A program made the translations under genes and the position numbers. From contig OZ038378.1 of NCBI GenBank assembly GCA_964036045.1, positions 183,360,944 through 183,424,943 of the forward strand: 64,000 nucleotides of DNA, in the 5' to 3' direction. Origin of the DNA: Eutreptiella sp. 'Long Island Sound 2002'. Taxonomy: Eukaryota > Euglenozoa > Euglenophyceae > Eutreptiales > Eutreptiaceae. Shown piece after piece: positions 19,941 through 33,599 of the stretch. The notes under the pieces were generated by a model that did not search any database, was not told where the DNA came from, and saw nothing but the letters and a program-made list of their open reading frames with translations. The stretch's first letter is position 1, and each line of letters begins with the position of its first letter.

Positions 19941-21865
19941 TTCTGCTTTGTCCATCTGTGGACAAGCAGGACCCGATCACAAAGCCCAGTCCCACAGTCC
20001 CTATCAAACGGTGCCGTTCGTTAAGTACAATACAAATGACATTTGGAGTTGTTGAATTCACAGCTATTGCCTAATTATGCAACGTGCTTTGTAGAGAAGG
20101 TGCGCAGTCCATCATGGTCTATTGGGGGGGCCTTCTCCATCAGAGGGTATATCTGGGGCTGAAGTCGGGATGGTGAATAGAAAGGTAGCGCGCCGGGCAA
20201 ACATTCCCCCGTAGTGTGCTGGGTACTCCTCGGCAAATCGTAACACCCTCCCCCCACACAGTGTGGAGGCGCAGGACCCTTGAGCCCATGTCAGCGCGAT
20301 ATCAACCTTCAGTGGACAAGGAAGCACCGACCCAGACTCGCGGCCTGTTCATTTAAGATCGTAGGCCCTACCGGACCCTGAGCCCCAGGGACAAAGGGAC
20401 CAGCGGAGCGCTGCCTTTTTGACGACTCTAACGATTACCGTATATATGTCAGCGACTGGGTGAGGGCCGGAAAGGAAAGGGCAAGACTTAGAGTTAGAAC
20501 GAGGTAGGAACATAGAAAACAACCGTCTTGGGGACAATTAGGGCAGGGGGTAAACAGGGACACATGCAGTACACGCAGAGCAGGCCGTGACAGTGCTAGC
20601 ATTATGCACCTCTGAATGTACATATACGAGTCACCAAGAACAGATTGACTGATTGGCTATGAACCCCACTTGAGGGGCTGCAGGGAGCGTTGAAAACCTC
20701 GTGTGTGACCACACCCCCTAACCAGCGCCAACGCCAAAAAAGGGATGAGAGATAGAGAGGAGAGACCCGCAGCGAACAAGAAGGCAATTCTCTAGCCCCA
20801 ACTAGGGAGGAGGGAAGTGCACATTTCGAATATCAATGGAGAGAGTGGCAATGAAGGCTGTGCGAAGGTAGGTAGCGGGTCCACACCTGACCTTTCGAGG
20901 CCCTCCCTGCCCCCCAACAAAATGATCTCAAGTACAACACTTCCTGCAATGTGCATGCGATGTAGCAATTAGAGCACCTAAAGCAGGCATGGGTTCCAAG
21001 GATTTTGGGCAGTGAACCAGATTTTCAAGCCTTTTTCAACACAACATGAAACAATTAAAGCCATTGGGGTTCCAAATTGGTGTTGCATGTTTTTCACCGT
21101 TGAGAATGCTTAATGCAGCCAGGTGAGTCCTCTCTGCTGTGGAGTGTTGTGCTGTTTGTGCCTGTGAGTAGGGCTCTTTTCATGCATGGGGGAAAAGGGG
21201 TTCCAAGGCAAAATAGTCAAAGAGGGGTGCATGGTGCACATGTAGTGCAGTTGCCCCATCTAGGCTGGACCAGGAAAGACTAGCAAGCAGTAGCAAGCTG
21301 CAAGCGGCTAGCAAGCCGTCGCAGCAAGTTAGCACAGGATGGGGGTATTAGTGTCTCTACTCTGCTTGCTCCAAGTCTGCAAGAATTTAGGTGTGATACC
21401 TGACAAATATGTAGTCATACAATGGATCTCAAAAGCCACCAAAAATGGGCCAAAAAGTACTGATTTTTTGTTGGAGGTTTAGGGTACACATTTGGCAATA
21501 CAAGCGGATGTAGATAGAGACGAAGACAGAGACGGAGACGGAGAGACAAGGACAGAGGCACAAATAGAGACAGCCAAGGCACCATTAGAGCCAGAGATAA
21601 AGTCACAAGGGTAAATAGACTGACTTCTTGACTGATGTAGGCTGATGTAGGCAGGCCTGCTGTGATGTGTCTATGGTGGTGGTGGTCCCCATCCAGCAAG
21701 GCTGCCAGGCCAGAGCTGATGCCTGGGCTCGTGTGTGCTGAGTGGGACTGCCCCGTTGCCAGAGCCTGGCAACTTCTTTTATTTTGTCACTCTGGGCCCA
21801 TCTTGAGCATCATCATTCAGTGCAGTCTGTTGCATCTGCTGAGGCTGAGCTGTTGATTGGGTCTT

Positions 21866-21870
21866 GAGAA

Positions 21871-21940
<70 letters not shown>
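21866..21940. repeat. AG microsatellite with AAAG interruptions
   Basis: Begins as GAGAAAGAGAAAGAGAGAGA and becomes pure (AG)n to 21940, about 75 bp. Confidence 0.95.
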
Positions 21941-21943
<3 letters not shown>

Positions 21944-22323
21944 TGAGTATCAAGGCATTCATTGATTGGCCATGAGGAAGGTCAAGGGGAGGGGAGGGAA
22001 TCTTTTTGTGGGGCAGCATGGATGCTGCTGTCCCCCACCCCTTCCTCTTTGGGACAGTCTGAGCAGTTGACAGTGGTACATACTCATGTGTGATGGCCCG
22101 CTGGCGTTTGCTTGTGGAGTTGCGGACAGGGAAGGGGAGGGACAACGCCCATTCGCTGCAGGAACAAGTGTTCTGCGCAAAGGTAGTGAGTGCACACAAG
22201 CGTGGTGTGTGTAGTGGTAGTGGTAGTGGTAGTGTAGTCCCCTGTCTGTCTGGCAGACGTTTTTCAGCTGTGCCACAGGTGTCAGAGCTGCACGAGAACA
22301 CACTCCAATCGAACTTGTCTCCA

Positions 22324-22500
22324 GGGGAATGCCATGCACGCTGTGCACACGCAGTGCAGAGTTTTGTATGTCGTGCCCCTTCATGGAGATGGCACCAAAG
22401 TCAACAATTCTATGACTTTGTAGCTTTCCTCGTTATACAGAGGTGGCATGGGGGGTTTCGCTGCAATGTGCTTGCAGTGCGCACGCAGTGCAAAAGCATG
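22324..22500 (+). repeat. Two copies of the GCACGCAGTGC signature
   Basis: At 22324-22372: GGGGAATGCCATGCACGCTG, TGCACACGCAGTGCAGAG, TTTTGTATGT. At about 22461-22500: a GCAGTGCGCACGCAGTGC copy followed by AAAAGC. The phrase matches 12595-12651 and 33076-33120. Confidence 0.55.
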
Positions 22501-23893
22501 GCCCGGAGATGTGGGTCCTGAGTCCGTTCGGCATGTTCAGCGTGTGCGCACGCCCGGTGGAAGAGAGGAGGCGAGACCTGGGGGCAGGAGATAAGGGGAA
22601 AGTGAAATGGAGGAGGTGTGGGGGGATACGGAACTGTGGTGCCTCTGACCAATACAAGTAGGCGAATGTAACGAAATGCAGCAATTGCATGCCCTGGAGT
22701 CTGGCTACACCGTGCACCTGTCTGCTGACTTTGTGCCCCGCCCACATGTCATATGCCATTTCATTGTCTTTCCCACAAGCAATGGCGCCATACTTTTGGA
22801 TAAATGTAGCTATAGGCACCGGCGGGTTCCTTGTGGCAGACCTCTGCGGCTTCGGTCTGCAGACTCTGTCGTACTCAAGATCGTCGGATCGCCTTCGAAA
22901 AGCAATTGCACAAGGAAAGACCATCGATCAGGCGGTGGATGCTGAAGGTGTATGCCTGTTTGCGTGCGTACCCGCCCCCCTTGCGAGGACGGCGCCCCTG
23001 TGAGAAGGAACCGGGGAATCTGGCGGTTCCTTTGTCCGGTTGTCTGTGAAGATCAAGGTTTTCCTGTGATTGGAGGCTCTGTCCTGCCACTTTTTGCCCC
23101 TCCCTTCAGTACGTGACTTTGATGTGCCTCCATAGACATGGTTGTCTGGGCCTCAATGATGCATTGCTTTGCTGCTGATGTCTTTTTCTCCCTGCTTTTT
23201 TTTATCATCATGTCCTTCCAAACTGAACCTGTGTGTTAATAGCCACAATGCCGTATACACGGCCAAGCTCCCGACACGAAGACTGTTCGCAGGGTGAATG
23301 ATCATTGCGCCCCCTTAACACTGCCGTGTCTGACCACAGCGGACCCGTTGACCATGGTGTTCCTGACGACATTTTTTGTGGTAAGAATGTACGATGACGT
23401 GCATGTGAGCCAGTTGCATTGGCCTGATGCTTGTATGAGACCCCCCTCACACACCTCCCGTCCCCCTGGGTTTTGAAAGCTGGTGGTCGAGGAGTCATGG
23501 CCCCCATGGCGCCGAAAATTTTTCCCATGCCGTTTGCAAGGGGTAAATTTTCAGTTTTGCTCTGCTAATTTATGCTGAAAATGCTCAGGTTTTAATGCAG
23601 AATTCAACTCAAATATGACAGAAAAATACATCTGAACAATGTGTCAGCATGTTCCCATGTATTTTCCTGGCACAAAGCATCTGTGCTGGTCTGCGTGGGC
23701 GGGGTGCCATCAAGGCCAAGTGAGTATGCCGTTGCTATTTCTCGGCTGCAATAGGTCAGGTGTGGACCCGCCAACCTGCCCAGGGCACATGTTGTTGTGT
23801 GTCATCTTGCATGGCATGTCATTTCTCTGGGCCTTTCTTTGCTTCTCGCACATGCCTGCCACGGACCCCTGACTCTAGGACTGGTCTTCTCGC

Positions 23894-23966
23894 GTTAGGG
23901 TTAGGGCTAGGCTTATTGAGAACCTAGGCATCACCCTTAGCTGAACCTGAGCCCTAACCCTAACCC
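23894..23966. repeat. Inverted pair of TTAGGG-type repeats
   Basis: GTTAGGGTTAGGGCTAGG at 23894-23911 faces GCCCTAACCCTAACCC at 23951-23966, with CCTAGG and CCCTTAG between them. The arms are inverse complements, so the segment can fold back. It resembles a very short interstitial telomeric sequence. Confidence 0.65.
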
Positions 23967-23999
23967 AGGATAGTTGCCTGAATTTGGTAGTGTGGAGAG

Positions 24000-26900
24000 T
24001 CTGAGGTGCTTTCCCCAACCTGTCACCCCCCCTCACTCCTCCAAGCAACTCCTCCACTTTACCCACCCATCCCCCTTCTTGTCCAACCCCCCCCCCCCCC
24101 TTAAGTACCAGAACCCAGCAGCCCAGACCTCTAGTCCAAGCCAGGGAGGAAAGGGAACAGTACGTTTGACCTATGGAACACTCAATGGCCAGTTGCACAC
24201 AAATGAGCTGAGAAAGCAGTGAAGGCCGTGCGCAGGCAGGCGCGGCTGGAGAGTGGCCTTGGTCTTTAGGACAACCCCCTCCCCATACCCCCAAATCTCC
24301 ATGGGACGGCCAGCCTCCCCTTGGGCCGGCGGCCACGCCCCCAACCAAGTTCGACTGATATTTAAGGAGCAGGTCGCAGCAGCCCGTTCCAATCCCTTCC
24401 CTCAGGGCAGACTCCCTATGAACCGCTTGCGCATTGGTTGTGCCAAAGCACAGCCTTGTCCATGCAGGAGAACCCTGTCTCGCCGTTGTTGATTTCGGCC
24501 GTGCGTGTGCAATGGGAAAGGGGCGTAGTCTTGTCGGGTCGTTCTGTGTTGGTACGTTGTGGCTGAATATCGGACACAGTGGCGGTGAACTCAATGCATG
24601 CCCTTTCTGCCAGTGCGGCCATCCAAAATTATCTCGTATTTGTTTCTCCCCTTGTCGAGGCCATACCGCCCCCATTCGTTGTTTCGCAGAACCAGACACA
24701 TGGCAGAGTTGGTATGTCTCTGGGGAGACTCTCGCCAAACTTGAAACTTTCAAGGTCCTGCTCCGTCTTCCTTCTGCCTGCTAACCTCTTCGTCATTTCC
24801 CGCTTCTCGCTCAGCCGTGATTTCGAGATAGAACGTGTCTTGGTGGCCTGAGTTGTTCTATCTGCTTTCAGATTGAGTTTCGCATGTGTCGTGGTGAAAC
24901 GTGTTTAGAGGAGGAACACCTCCAGCTACTCATTCCACGTCCTTATTTGCAGAGCCTTGATTGCTGCAGACCTGCACTGTGTGCCACCAGCGGGGCCCTT
25001 CTTGGCATGTGGACATGGCTCGTCCCGAGGCTGTTCAATTTGGTGTTCCCTCAACATGTTTTTGGTCTGCATGCCCCCCTCTGTCGTCCACACCTCTGTT
25101 TCCTTCATGTCCGTGTGATGGTGTGATGGTGTATTTGTTTGTGTTCCTGTGTCCTGGGTGTCGTACACCTTTTCATCAACCACTCACCGGAGTTGCAAAG
25201 AGGTAACCGGGTTGAGGTTAATGAGTTATCTCAGGCCTGTCCTGGCCAGTAACTTCCGAGTCTGTTCCTGAAAGTCCCGCCCGATGGGTTTTGTGACAGA
25301 GCCTTACTTGCACTGAGTCACGTGTGCCTGTGGTTCTGACATCTGCAAAGTTTTGTGCCAGCACTTGCCTTCGTGCCGTGTCTGCATGCTAATGTGTGTA
25401 CAACACAGCCGGCCCAACACTTGCGTGATCCTCGAGACTGGCGCCTCACATCAGTAGTGCCGGTCCCTCCAGCGATATCACCAGAAGCCAGATCCCTTGT
25501 GCTGATTCATTGCAGCATTGCACACGGATGCACCCCCTCACGTGGACCACAACCTTGTGCTGCAGCAGTCATTGCTTGCTTTCTGTGCCGTGCTTGACGC
25601 TTCTTCGTTGGGCCTGTGGTGCCGTGGGCGCCTCACTTACTTTCGATGGGTTTGGTGCACTGCATGCCCTTGAAATGCACGGCAGGGGCTTGCATGCGTG
25701 TGCCTTGCATGCCCCATCCCCTGTGCCTGTAGGGCACCCCCCCGTGTCCCCGCTGCAGCCAACATCCTGGCGTCGACCGTCTGCAGGTGAAGCCGCGCCA
25801 GTCCTGAAGACAGGATTGAATTTCCTGATCGACTGTTGTCTGACGAATTGTACTTATTCACTCATTATGATCATCCCCTGGTACCTCTTCTTCAAGTTCT
25901 TCACTGTTGCTCAGCAGGTCTTTGTTTGTTGGGACCTTTGAGCCATGGTGCCGCATGTCCTCCCGCAGCGCCCTACCTCTGCACATACCCTGTCAGCCCC
26001 CGGTCGCCTGAATATGGAGGCTGGCATACATGAGGCCTGCACTGGTCGGCTGTTTCAGGCCCCTGGGGAGGGGGGGATTAGCGAAGCACCAACACGCCTA
26101 CCACCCGGGGTGGCACCATACGAACGGGGGTTGAGCACCAACACGCGTGTGACATCACACCGTGTCACAACTCTTTGCACAACAGCATGCTGATAAATCA
26201 ACTGGGGCCAGGGGCCACATTGTATCCAACGTGTGTGCGACACCTTACGCCCGCCCCCATTTTTTAACACAGAGGTTGCAACCCCATGGTGCCAAGAAGA
26301 CAGCTGGTGTGACAGCTGTAGGCTGCTGTTTTGCAATCTTGTAAGAAAAAAGTGGGCCATGTGAACCTGAAGACAGCATCAAAACAACATTACAACCGAT
26401 CTTGTGAACAGCACGTGTACCATTTGTTTCAGCACCAGGGAGGGACCTGCCGAATGACGAAAGCAGTGGCAAACGTAGTAGAAGGTGGAGCGCACCAAGA
26501 AGCAATGATGGGAAGGAGCATGTGAAGAGAGTGCAGGACATGAGACCCCGCCACCTCTGCCCCAGACAAGTTTGCCCCCTTTGAACCCCCCCTCCCCCAC
26601 CAACTTGTTGCCCCAAATTGGTGAGTTTGCCCCCTGTGACTTGGGGAGCGGGGGACCATACTGAGATACAGAGTGCGGGGGGGGGGGGGGGTTGGCAAAA
26701 GATACCTGTGACGTTGCAATGCGTTGCGGAGGGGCGGAGCACCAACACACCTGTGACATCGCCACGTGACACCGAAAGGATGGGGGGTGGAGCACACCAC
26801 ACGTCAGGTGTAAAAAAGCACACAAAAACACAATTTTCAGCTCCATGCTGCTGCATGCCCTGCGCAAAATAAAATTTTGAAAGGAAAAATACCAAATGAT

Positions 26901-28660
26901 AAAATTATTTTTCGGAACCCCCGCCCCCCCTTTCGTCTTTGCGTTGATTGGCGCATTGCTTGTGTTGTGTGGTTTGCAGCCGTTGGTACAGGGTACAGGG
27001 TGGCGCGTGTTCTGTGTATCCATCCCATGTTCCTTTGGCAGTCCTCTGCCATTCTGTATTGCTCATCATTGTATGCTCTCCCATTGCTTTCTATGCACTT
27101 GTTTCCGCATTTGATGTGTCATGTCCACAATTGTTGGCGAATTGACAAGCTGTTTTATGAAGAAGGGAATCAACGAATCATGCGGTACTGTTGGTCTGCA
27201 TGAGCTGTTCTACGGATTGCAACCCAGAGTCCAATTGATCCACATTCGTGTGCTTCTGTAGGTATGGATGGCGACCGCAAAGTCCAAGCTACCCAGGGCC
27301 CTTTTCAGGGGCACCAAAATGAATGAATCAAAACCCAAAAACAAAGGCCACACGCAAAACAAACCAAACGCAAATCAAAAGTAAATTGCCTCAGCCAACC
27401 AAAAACAGGCACGCTAAAATGAATTTTCGCAGAAAGAAATGAAAATATTTCTTTTTCCATTTCTATGTGCTTTCGCAAAATTTTTGCAAAAACGAAATCC
27501 AAAACACCCAACGCAAAATTAATTTTTCCGCAAATCGTCAATGTTTGTACGGTATTGCCCCCTTGAATGTGGTGCCTCATCACCCCCTGCTCCTGCGCAG
27601 GTTGCCCCATACCCTCCCCCCCCCCCTCACCAATCACCCACCGCCAACCACCAAGGCCTTGTGCCAACCCTACCCCCCCTCCTTCACGTGTCGTCACCAG
27701 GGGATCCTGATGATCAGCCTGAAAGTCGCGGAGTTCGTTCCAAAGGATTGGATGTACAGTTGGGCGCTGGGGTCTCATCGGGCCATCCTCGACTTCAAGG
27801 CCTGTGAAGAACCGGTAGAACCGCCGCAGCCGATGAGCCACAACTCCACAGAGACTCCCGGCGTCGAGGACATTGACCCTTAAGCTTAGGCCCTCAGGGA
27901 TGTTGCCAACATTTGTGCTTCGGAATATCGAGGCTGATGTTCGGCATTTAGCGAATGCCTGGATGACTGCAGGCACCTGACATGTTGTTCGGCGTTGTTG
28001 GAAACCGTGGAGTGTGTTATTGTGTGTACTCTCAGGAGTGAGGTGCTGCGGTGTGTTGAACGGGGTGGGCGGGGGAAGTGATTTGGTTGAGAGTCTTGTG
28101 TTTCGATTCGACGCTGTAAGTCCCCTGTAACATGAGATGTGGTGGTTTATGGAGGCACATTGCCAAGAGTGGCCCGGCTGCGATCACAATGGCCGTGTCC
28201 GGATACTCTTTGATGCCCTTGTGTCGTGGCCGGACTAGGTCAATTGCCTCTGAGGTGCCTAGGATGCGAGGAACCAGGAAGGAGTAGGATGGGGAGCGTT
28301 AGCGCGCAGGGTGCGCGCAGGGCAACTTTTTGGGCTATTTCCAATCCCTACCCCTGTGGAACCCCTCTGATTTTGTCCCCGCGGGTCCTAGGGCGCCAAC
28401 CCGGCGGCCTATGGGTACCACGTTTGCTTCCTCTACACTTTGGTACATTTGAAGGGGTTAGTACAATCAAAAGCAGCCTGAACGCATGTCCCTGTAATCC
28501 GACGGCGGCCTCCAAACGGTGGAAATCACGGGCTCCGAGTACCAAGCCGCGGGAGTTGCAGTGGCAAAAGGACCCCTGCGCATTCTGACCCGTGTACATC
28601 GACGTCCGCCACAAGGTGTGTGATCACACGCAACACAAGCGAATCATCATGGAGTAATCA
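24000..28660. other. Noncoding stretch
   Basis: ORFs are present on both strands, but none carries a domain I trust. A candidate coding tail lies at about 27706-27882 forward (GILMISLKVAEFVPKDWMYS to a stop), preceded by CACCAG, a possible acceptor, but the reverse strand is equally open there. C/G runs occur at about 24090 and 26677. Confidence 0.4.
27955..28060 (+). repeat. ~100 bp repeat, partner at 29182-29276
   Basis: The blocks TGCCTGGATGACTGCAGGCACC, GACATGT and TTGTGTGTACTCTCAGG here match TGCCTGGCTGACTGCAGCCACC, CGACATGT and TTGTGTGTACTCTCAGG at 29182-29276. Both copies end a decayed coding-like segment and are followed by a TC- or TG-rich stretch. Confidence 0.55.
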
Positions 28661-28668
28661 TGGGGTAG

Positions 28669-28860
28669 ATCCCCAGTCATCGTCAAGAGTTTGAGGGCCG
28701 CAGTGCACAGGAACGTCAGCAAATCCGGCGCAAAGGGGAGGTGGACTTGCTCGCCAAAATGGCCACACGGCTACCGGTCCCAGACTACGATCCCATCCGT
28801 CCAGAGGATTTAGCAGCCTGTGGCAGTTTGTTTAATGTTGTGCACGGATGGTTTGTTGCT
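28669..28860 (+). pseudogene. RNase H C-terminal remnant (copy 3)
   Basis: Frame from the TAG at 28666: IPSHRQEFEGRSAQERQQIR RKGEVDLLAKMATRLPVP and DYDPIRPEDLAACG. The order (PSH, a charged helix, then VD.LAKMA as the last-Asp block) is the C-terminal end of an RNase HI domain of a non-LTR retrotransposon type that carries an insertion between the PSH and VDxLAK blocks. It differs from copies 1 and 2, so it comes from another subfamily. Confidence 0.45.
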
Positions 28861-31069
28861 TCATTTGGTAGGCTTGGGGCAGCTGTTGGTCTACTCGGGG
28901 CTTCATATGGTAATGGTAAACTTGGGGACTCAATTTGGGAAAGTCATCATAAAAGTAGCACGCAGGGCGCGCGCAAGGCACTCCTCCGGGGATTCTGGCA
29001 GCATGGCACGGCGTGTGCCACGGTGCCCTGTTGTTCACCAGTCAGATCACCGAGTGCAACGCTCAAATAAACGAGCAATGGCAGAGGTATTGCCGAAGCA
29101 GCAGACGCAGAAGTCGCACCGAAGACCACTGCCAAATTTTGTGATTGGGAATTTTTAGCAAACGTCTTCGCCCATGAGTAAGTGCCTGGCTGACTGCAGC
29201 CACCCGACATGTCGCAGTGCGATGTCGGGAATCGTGTGTTGTTGTGTGTACTCTCAGGTGGTGTGTTGATTCATTCATTCATTCCATCGCGGCCCCGCTC
29301 CCCTGGGCAAGTCCGCATATTGTTTGTATTGGATGAGTGCTTCAAGTGGGTAGAACCACATGCAGTTGGTTAGCTGTCGGTGCAGGCAGTCGTCTGGGCA
29401 GCTGTGGCTCTCTTAATGAGGGCTGGAGTGCTCAGAGTATTGTGTGCGTCCTCAGTGCGAATCCATGAAGTGCATGTATTGGAGGTGGGGGTTGCGAGCA
29501 CATACTTTTTGCTGCCGTAATTTCGATTTTCCAGCAGCAGCAGATGCTTGGATGTTTCGCAGGAGGCACTTTGCCGTTGCCTCTGCCTTGGTGTTATGTT
29601 TAGTGTTTAGGCTTCTCAAGAGATCACCAGGGCTGTCTTTTAAAGGCCGATTTTTTTTTCACTAAGGACCTCCTGAGGCTTCGGTCGCAGGATTTGGGTA
29701 ATTGACGGCGGTTGACACTCAACCGACGGCGGTTGAGATAGTCAACCAACGCCGGTTCGGCGATGGCTGAGAGCAATGACTGGCCGGCTGGCGCTCTGCA
29801 GAGGTCCGAGCGTACCGGAGGCCGGTAGGTTTTGTTTTGTTTGTTTTTCTGTTTTGTTCTGTTTTGTTTTGCATTAGGGACCTGGGGGATGACCCTGCTC
29901 AGTCCTCGCGTGATTCTGGAGCTGTCGTGCCCTGTTTGCAGCGCCAGTCTACACAGTTTGAGCGCTGCAAGGTCTTGGATGCTCTCTTCACGGCCCACCG
30001 TTTGTAGCGTGTCGCTTTGGACTCATGACGCCATTACGCATGAAAGGCTTACCCTTTGTAACCCTCCAGCTACGTCGTAACCAACATCGTAGCCAGCCGT
30101 GGGCAAATGTGTGTTCCATGTGAGTGTCTGTAGGTTTTAGGCTCCGTCAACAAGTTGACTGGCTTCATTTGCTAATCTCTGGTCCAAATTCTGTTTCTGT
30201 GCCCCCGGGCAACAGGATACGAATGGCCGTTGGAAGTTAGCAACTGAATGGCTGCGGAGCTGATGCTGATGCCACTGGGACACTTCGTTCGAGCTTCGGG
30301 CTTCGGGGCAGAACGCCCAGAGTTGTTGAGTGGGGCTATTTTGGAGTAGGGCCATCAGGAGCTACGACAAGGTGATGGCGCACCTTTTTCGAGGGACCAT
30401 CACCGGCAGTTTGGTGGCTGTGAGCGATGTTGCCCTCTGTGGAACGGCTGTCGACAAGCCTCTTGTCTGGAAATGAGCACCGCAGACCATTTGGGGGCGG
30501 GAGGCCGAAATTGCAGGTCCTGTTCGCACCAAAAAGTGAACACTTGCCAAACAGAAAGGAGGCCGAAAGTGCCAGTGCTGGTACAATGAGGGGAACGCTT
30601 CGACCAGTGGCTGTACATTAAGGGGTGCAAAATGCACTGATGACTCTGCCTTATGCTTCTGCGCAGATGAGGCACTCAGTCAGTCCGTCAGTTATTGCCT
30701 CATGCTTCAGGCATCCATTTACCCTCCCACAATTTGACCGAAATAGGGCTTAGCCTCTTCGCAGGAGAACCCTCCAGAAGCGCTGTGAGGCTGAGAGCGA
30801 CGTGGGTATTTGTGGAATCGACACCAGCCCCCCCCACCCCCCCTGCCCCGCCCCCCCACCCCGGACATTTCTTTGCGCTACACTCAGAATTGCCTCGTTG
30901 TGAAGATTTGAAGTGGCGTAGTTTTGGTTGCAGCCCCTCGGAGCTTTCAGCGTTCGACCCTCCAAGCAAGCGGTCGTGGCCTTCAAGGAAGCGGCCGTGG
31001 GCAGCTCCCCGAGGCAATTCTGGACACCTTGTATGAACCTAAAGGTTCTACCCTCCACAAGAAGAGGTA

Positions 31070-31914
<845 letters not shown>

Positions 31915-32758
31915 GCCGAAAGTGCATATCGCACTGGTCAAGGGGCAACACAGGGACACACCCCTGGCCTGCACCGTGGGCCTCACCAATAGGGAGCGAT
32001 CCGACCCGAGGACGCCAGTGTGGCTATACAGGCTCAACCGGGAGACCTGGAAAAATGGTGAACCCCCTCCCCCACACACACTGCCCTATCTGGTTCATTC
32101 GTTGCGGTGTTTCCGCCATTGACCGGTTCCTGTGTCTTTTGCTGCGCGGGGGTCCTAACCTCCTGCGCCTCAGCAACCGCATCTCTGCACAACGGACACG
32201 CTGCACAGGGCAGCCCCTGCCTGACGAGCAGGGATGGGGTATTGTTATTACAGTTAGGAGACTGTGAAATGGTGTGCCGGGGGTCCTGCAAGCCCGCCTA
32301 TCGAACTACGAACTCATGGTTTTGCAGCCTGTGTAGGAGAGTAGATACACACACACGCACACACATTTACACACACCGCCCCCAACACACACAAGCAACA
32401 GACAGGTTCTCAGAAAGAAAACATAAACAAGCAAATTCACAACTGCCCTTGTCAAGCAGCGCCATATGCCAGCTTGGGGTTGCCGGGGTGCTGCCATTTC
32501 ATGATGAGGACCCTTTCACAAACCCATATTGCACAGTAACGAGGAGAGGGATTTTTCAACATTATACACAGGTTTTGGAGCACCCTATGAACGCCCACAT
32601 GGATCAACAACCGGCGCCCTAGCTCAGACTGCTTTCACACCTTACACCTCACGCCTGAAGCAGCCCAGCTTAGCCCCTCTAAGACCTTTGCGTCCAGTAA
32701 GGAAGAGGGTCCAGATCTTTGGCTCTGCTCCCTTGAAGCTGGTTTTGTTTCATAACAC

Positions 32759-32831
32759 ACATGTACAAGAAGCTGCATTCCTGTCTACTTTCGTAATGCA
32801 TATGTACAAGAAGCTGCATTCCTGTCTACTT
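32759..32831 (+). repeat. 41 bp tandem duplication
   Basis: ATGTACAAGAAGCTGCATTC CTGTCTACTT occurs at 32761 and again at 32802, each preceded by a near-identical CATA or CACA. A second small tandem (19 bp, CCCATTGGTTGTRATGGG type) is at about 32890-32928. Confidence 0.8.
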
Positions 32832-33599
32832 GAGGGCCATATGGCAGATCAGATTGCATCACCACGCTGCCCCTGTGAATTCGTTGAACACCCATTGGTT
32901 GTAATTGGGCCCATTGGTTGTGATGGGTTGCGCCACCCCCCCCCCTCCCCCTGTGAAGGTGACCTGTCTGTGTGTATCAGGAAGCCCTGAGACAGAAATG
33001 CCAGCGCCCCTCCAACTAGATCCCGGCTCCCAACTCTGTCGCAAGCCCACTCTTCAGGTATCCATACCTATAGGTGGAATTGCATGGACCGTGCACGTAC
33101 CATGCAAAGTTTTCGTATGTCCTTTTATATGTGGTTCCAATATCAAGTTGGTGGGAGAGCAGTTGTCCATGAGGCTGCTGCACTCCACCGTATCGAGTTC
33201 ACTTTAACGTTGCCCCCATTATCTCTAGGAAGTGAAAGTAACCATCCAGAGACCGCAAGGAATTAACAGCATCCTCCCAGAGACCTCCAGGATCCATCCA
33301 GAAAGTTCCAAAAGTGAACAACGTCCTTCCAGAGACCTCTAGGCCATTCAGAATTGCGATTTCCAAGCATTTTTGGTTGTGTACAGGTGGCTTGCTGGTA
33401 TGTTTCTGCGGGGGCTGTTCCACAGGGGAAAATCTTATAAACGTCTAAAAACCCTTGAACCGTGCGCACACTGTGCGACGACGCCTTCATACACTGGATC
33501 CCAGGGTTTGTGCCCCCTGGGCTGGTGTGTATACAGGTGATGCAAACATCCTGAATTTCCGAATTTCCTGCACGTTCCCATACAAATGGGAGCAAAGGT

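Larger units (their letters stand above)
19941..23870. other. Noncoding stretch with microsatellites
   Basis: No supported gene. Contains degenerate GAGAC(A/G) repeats around 21510-21600, the AG microsatellite at 21866-21940, four GGTAGT units near 22213-22238 and two copies of the GCACGCAGTGC signature at 22324-22500. Confidence 0.45.

Noticed and set aside
24434-24784. Protein-kinase-like VVDFGRA...GTLW string
   Set aside because: Only the DFG and GT letters match; there is no catalytic loop (HRD) upstream and no APE or later subdomains, and the stretch is too short.
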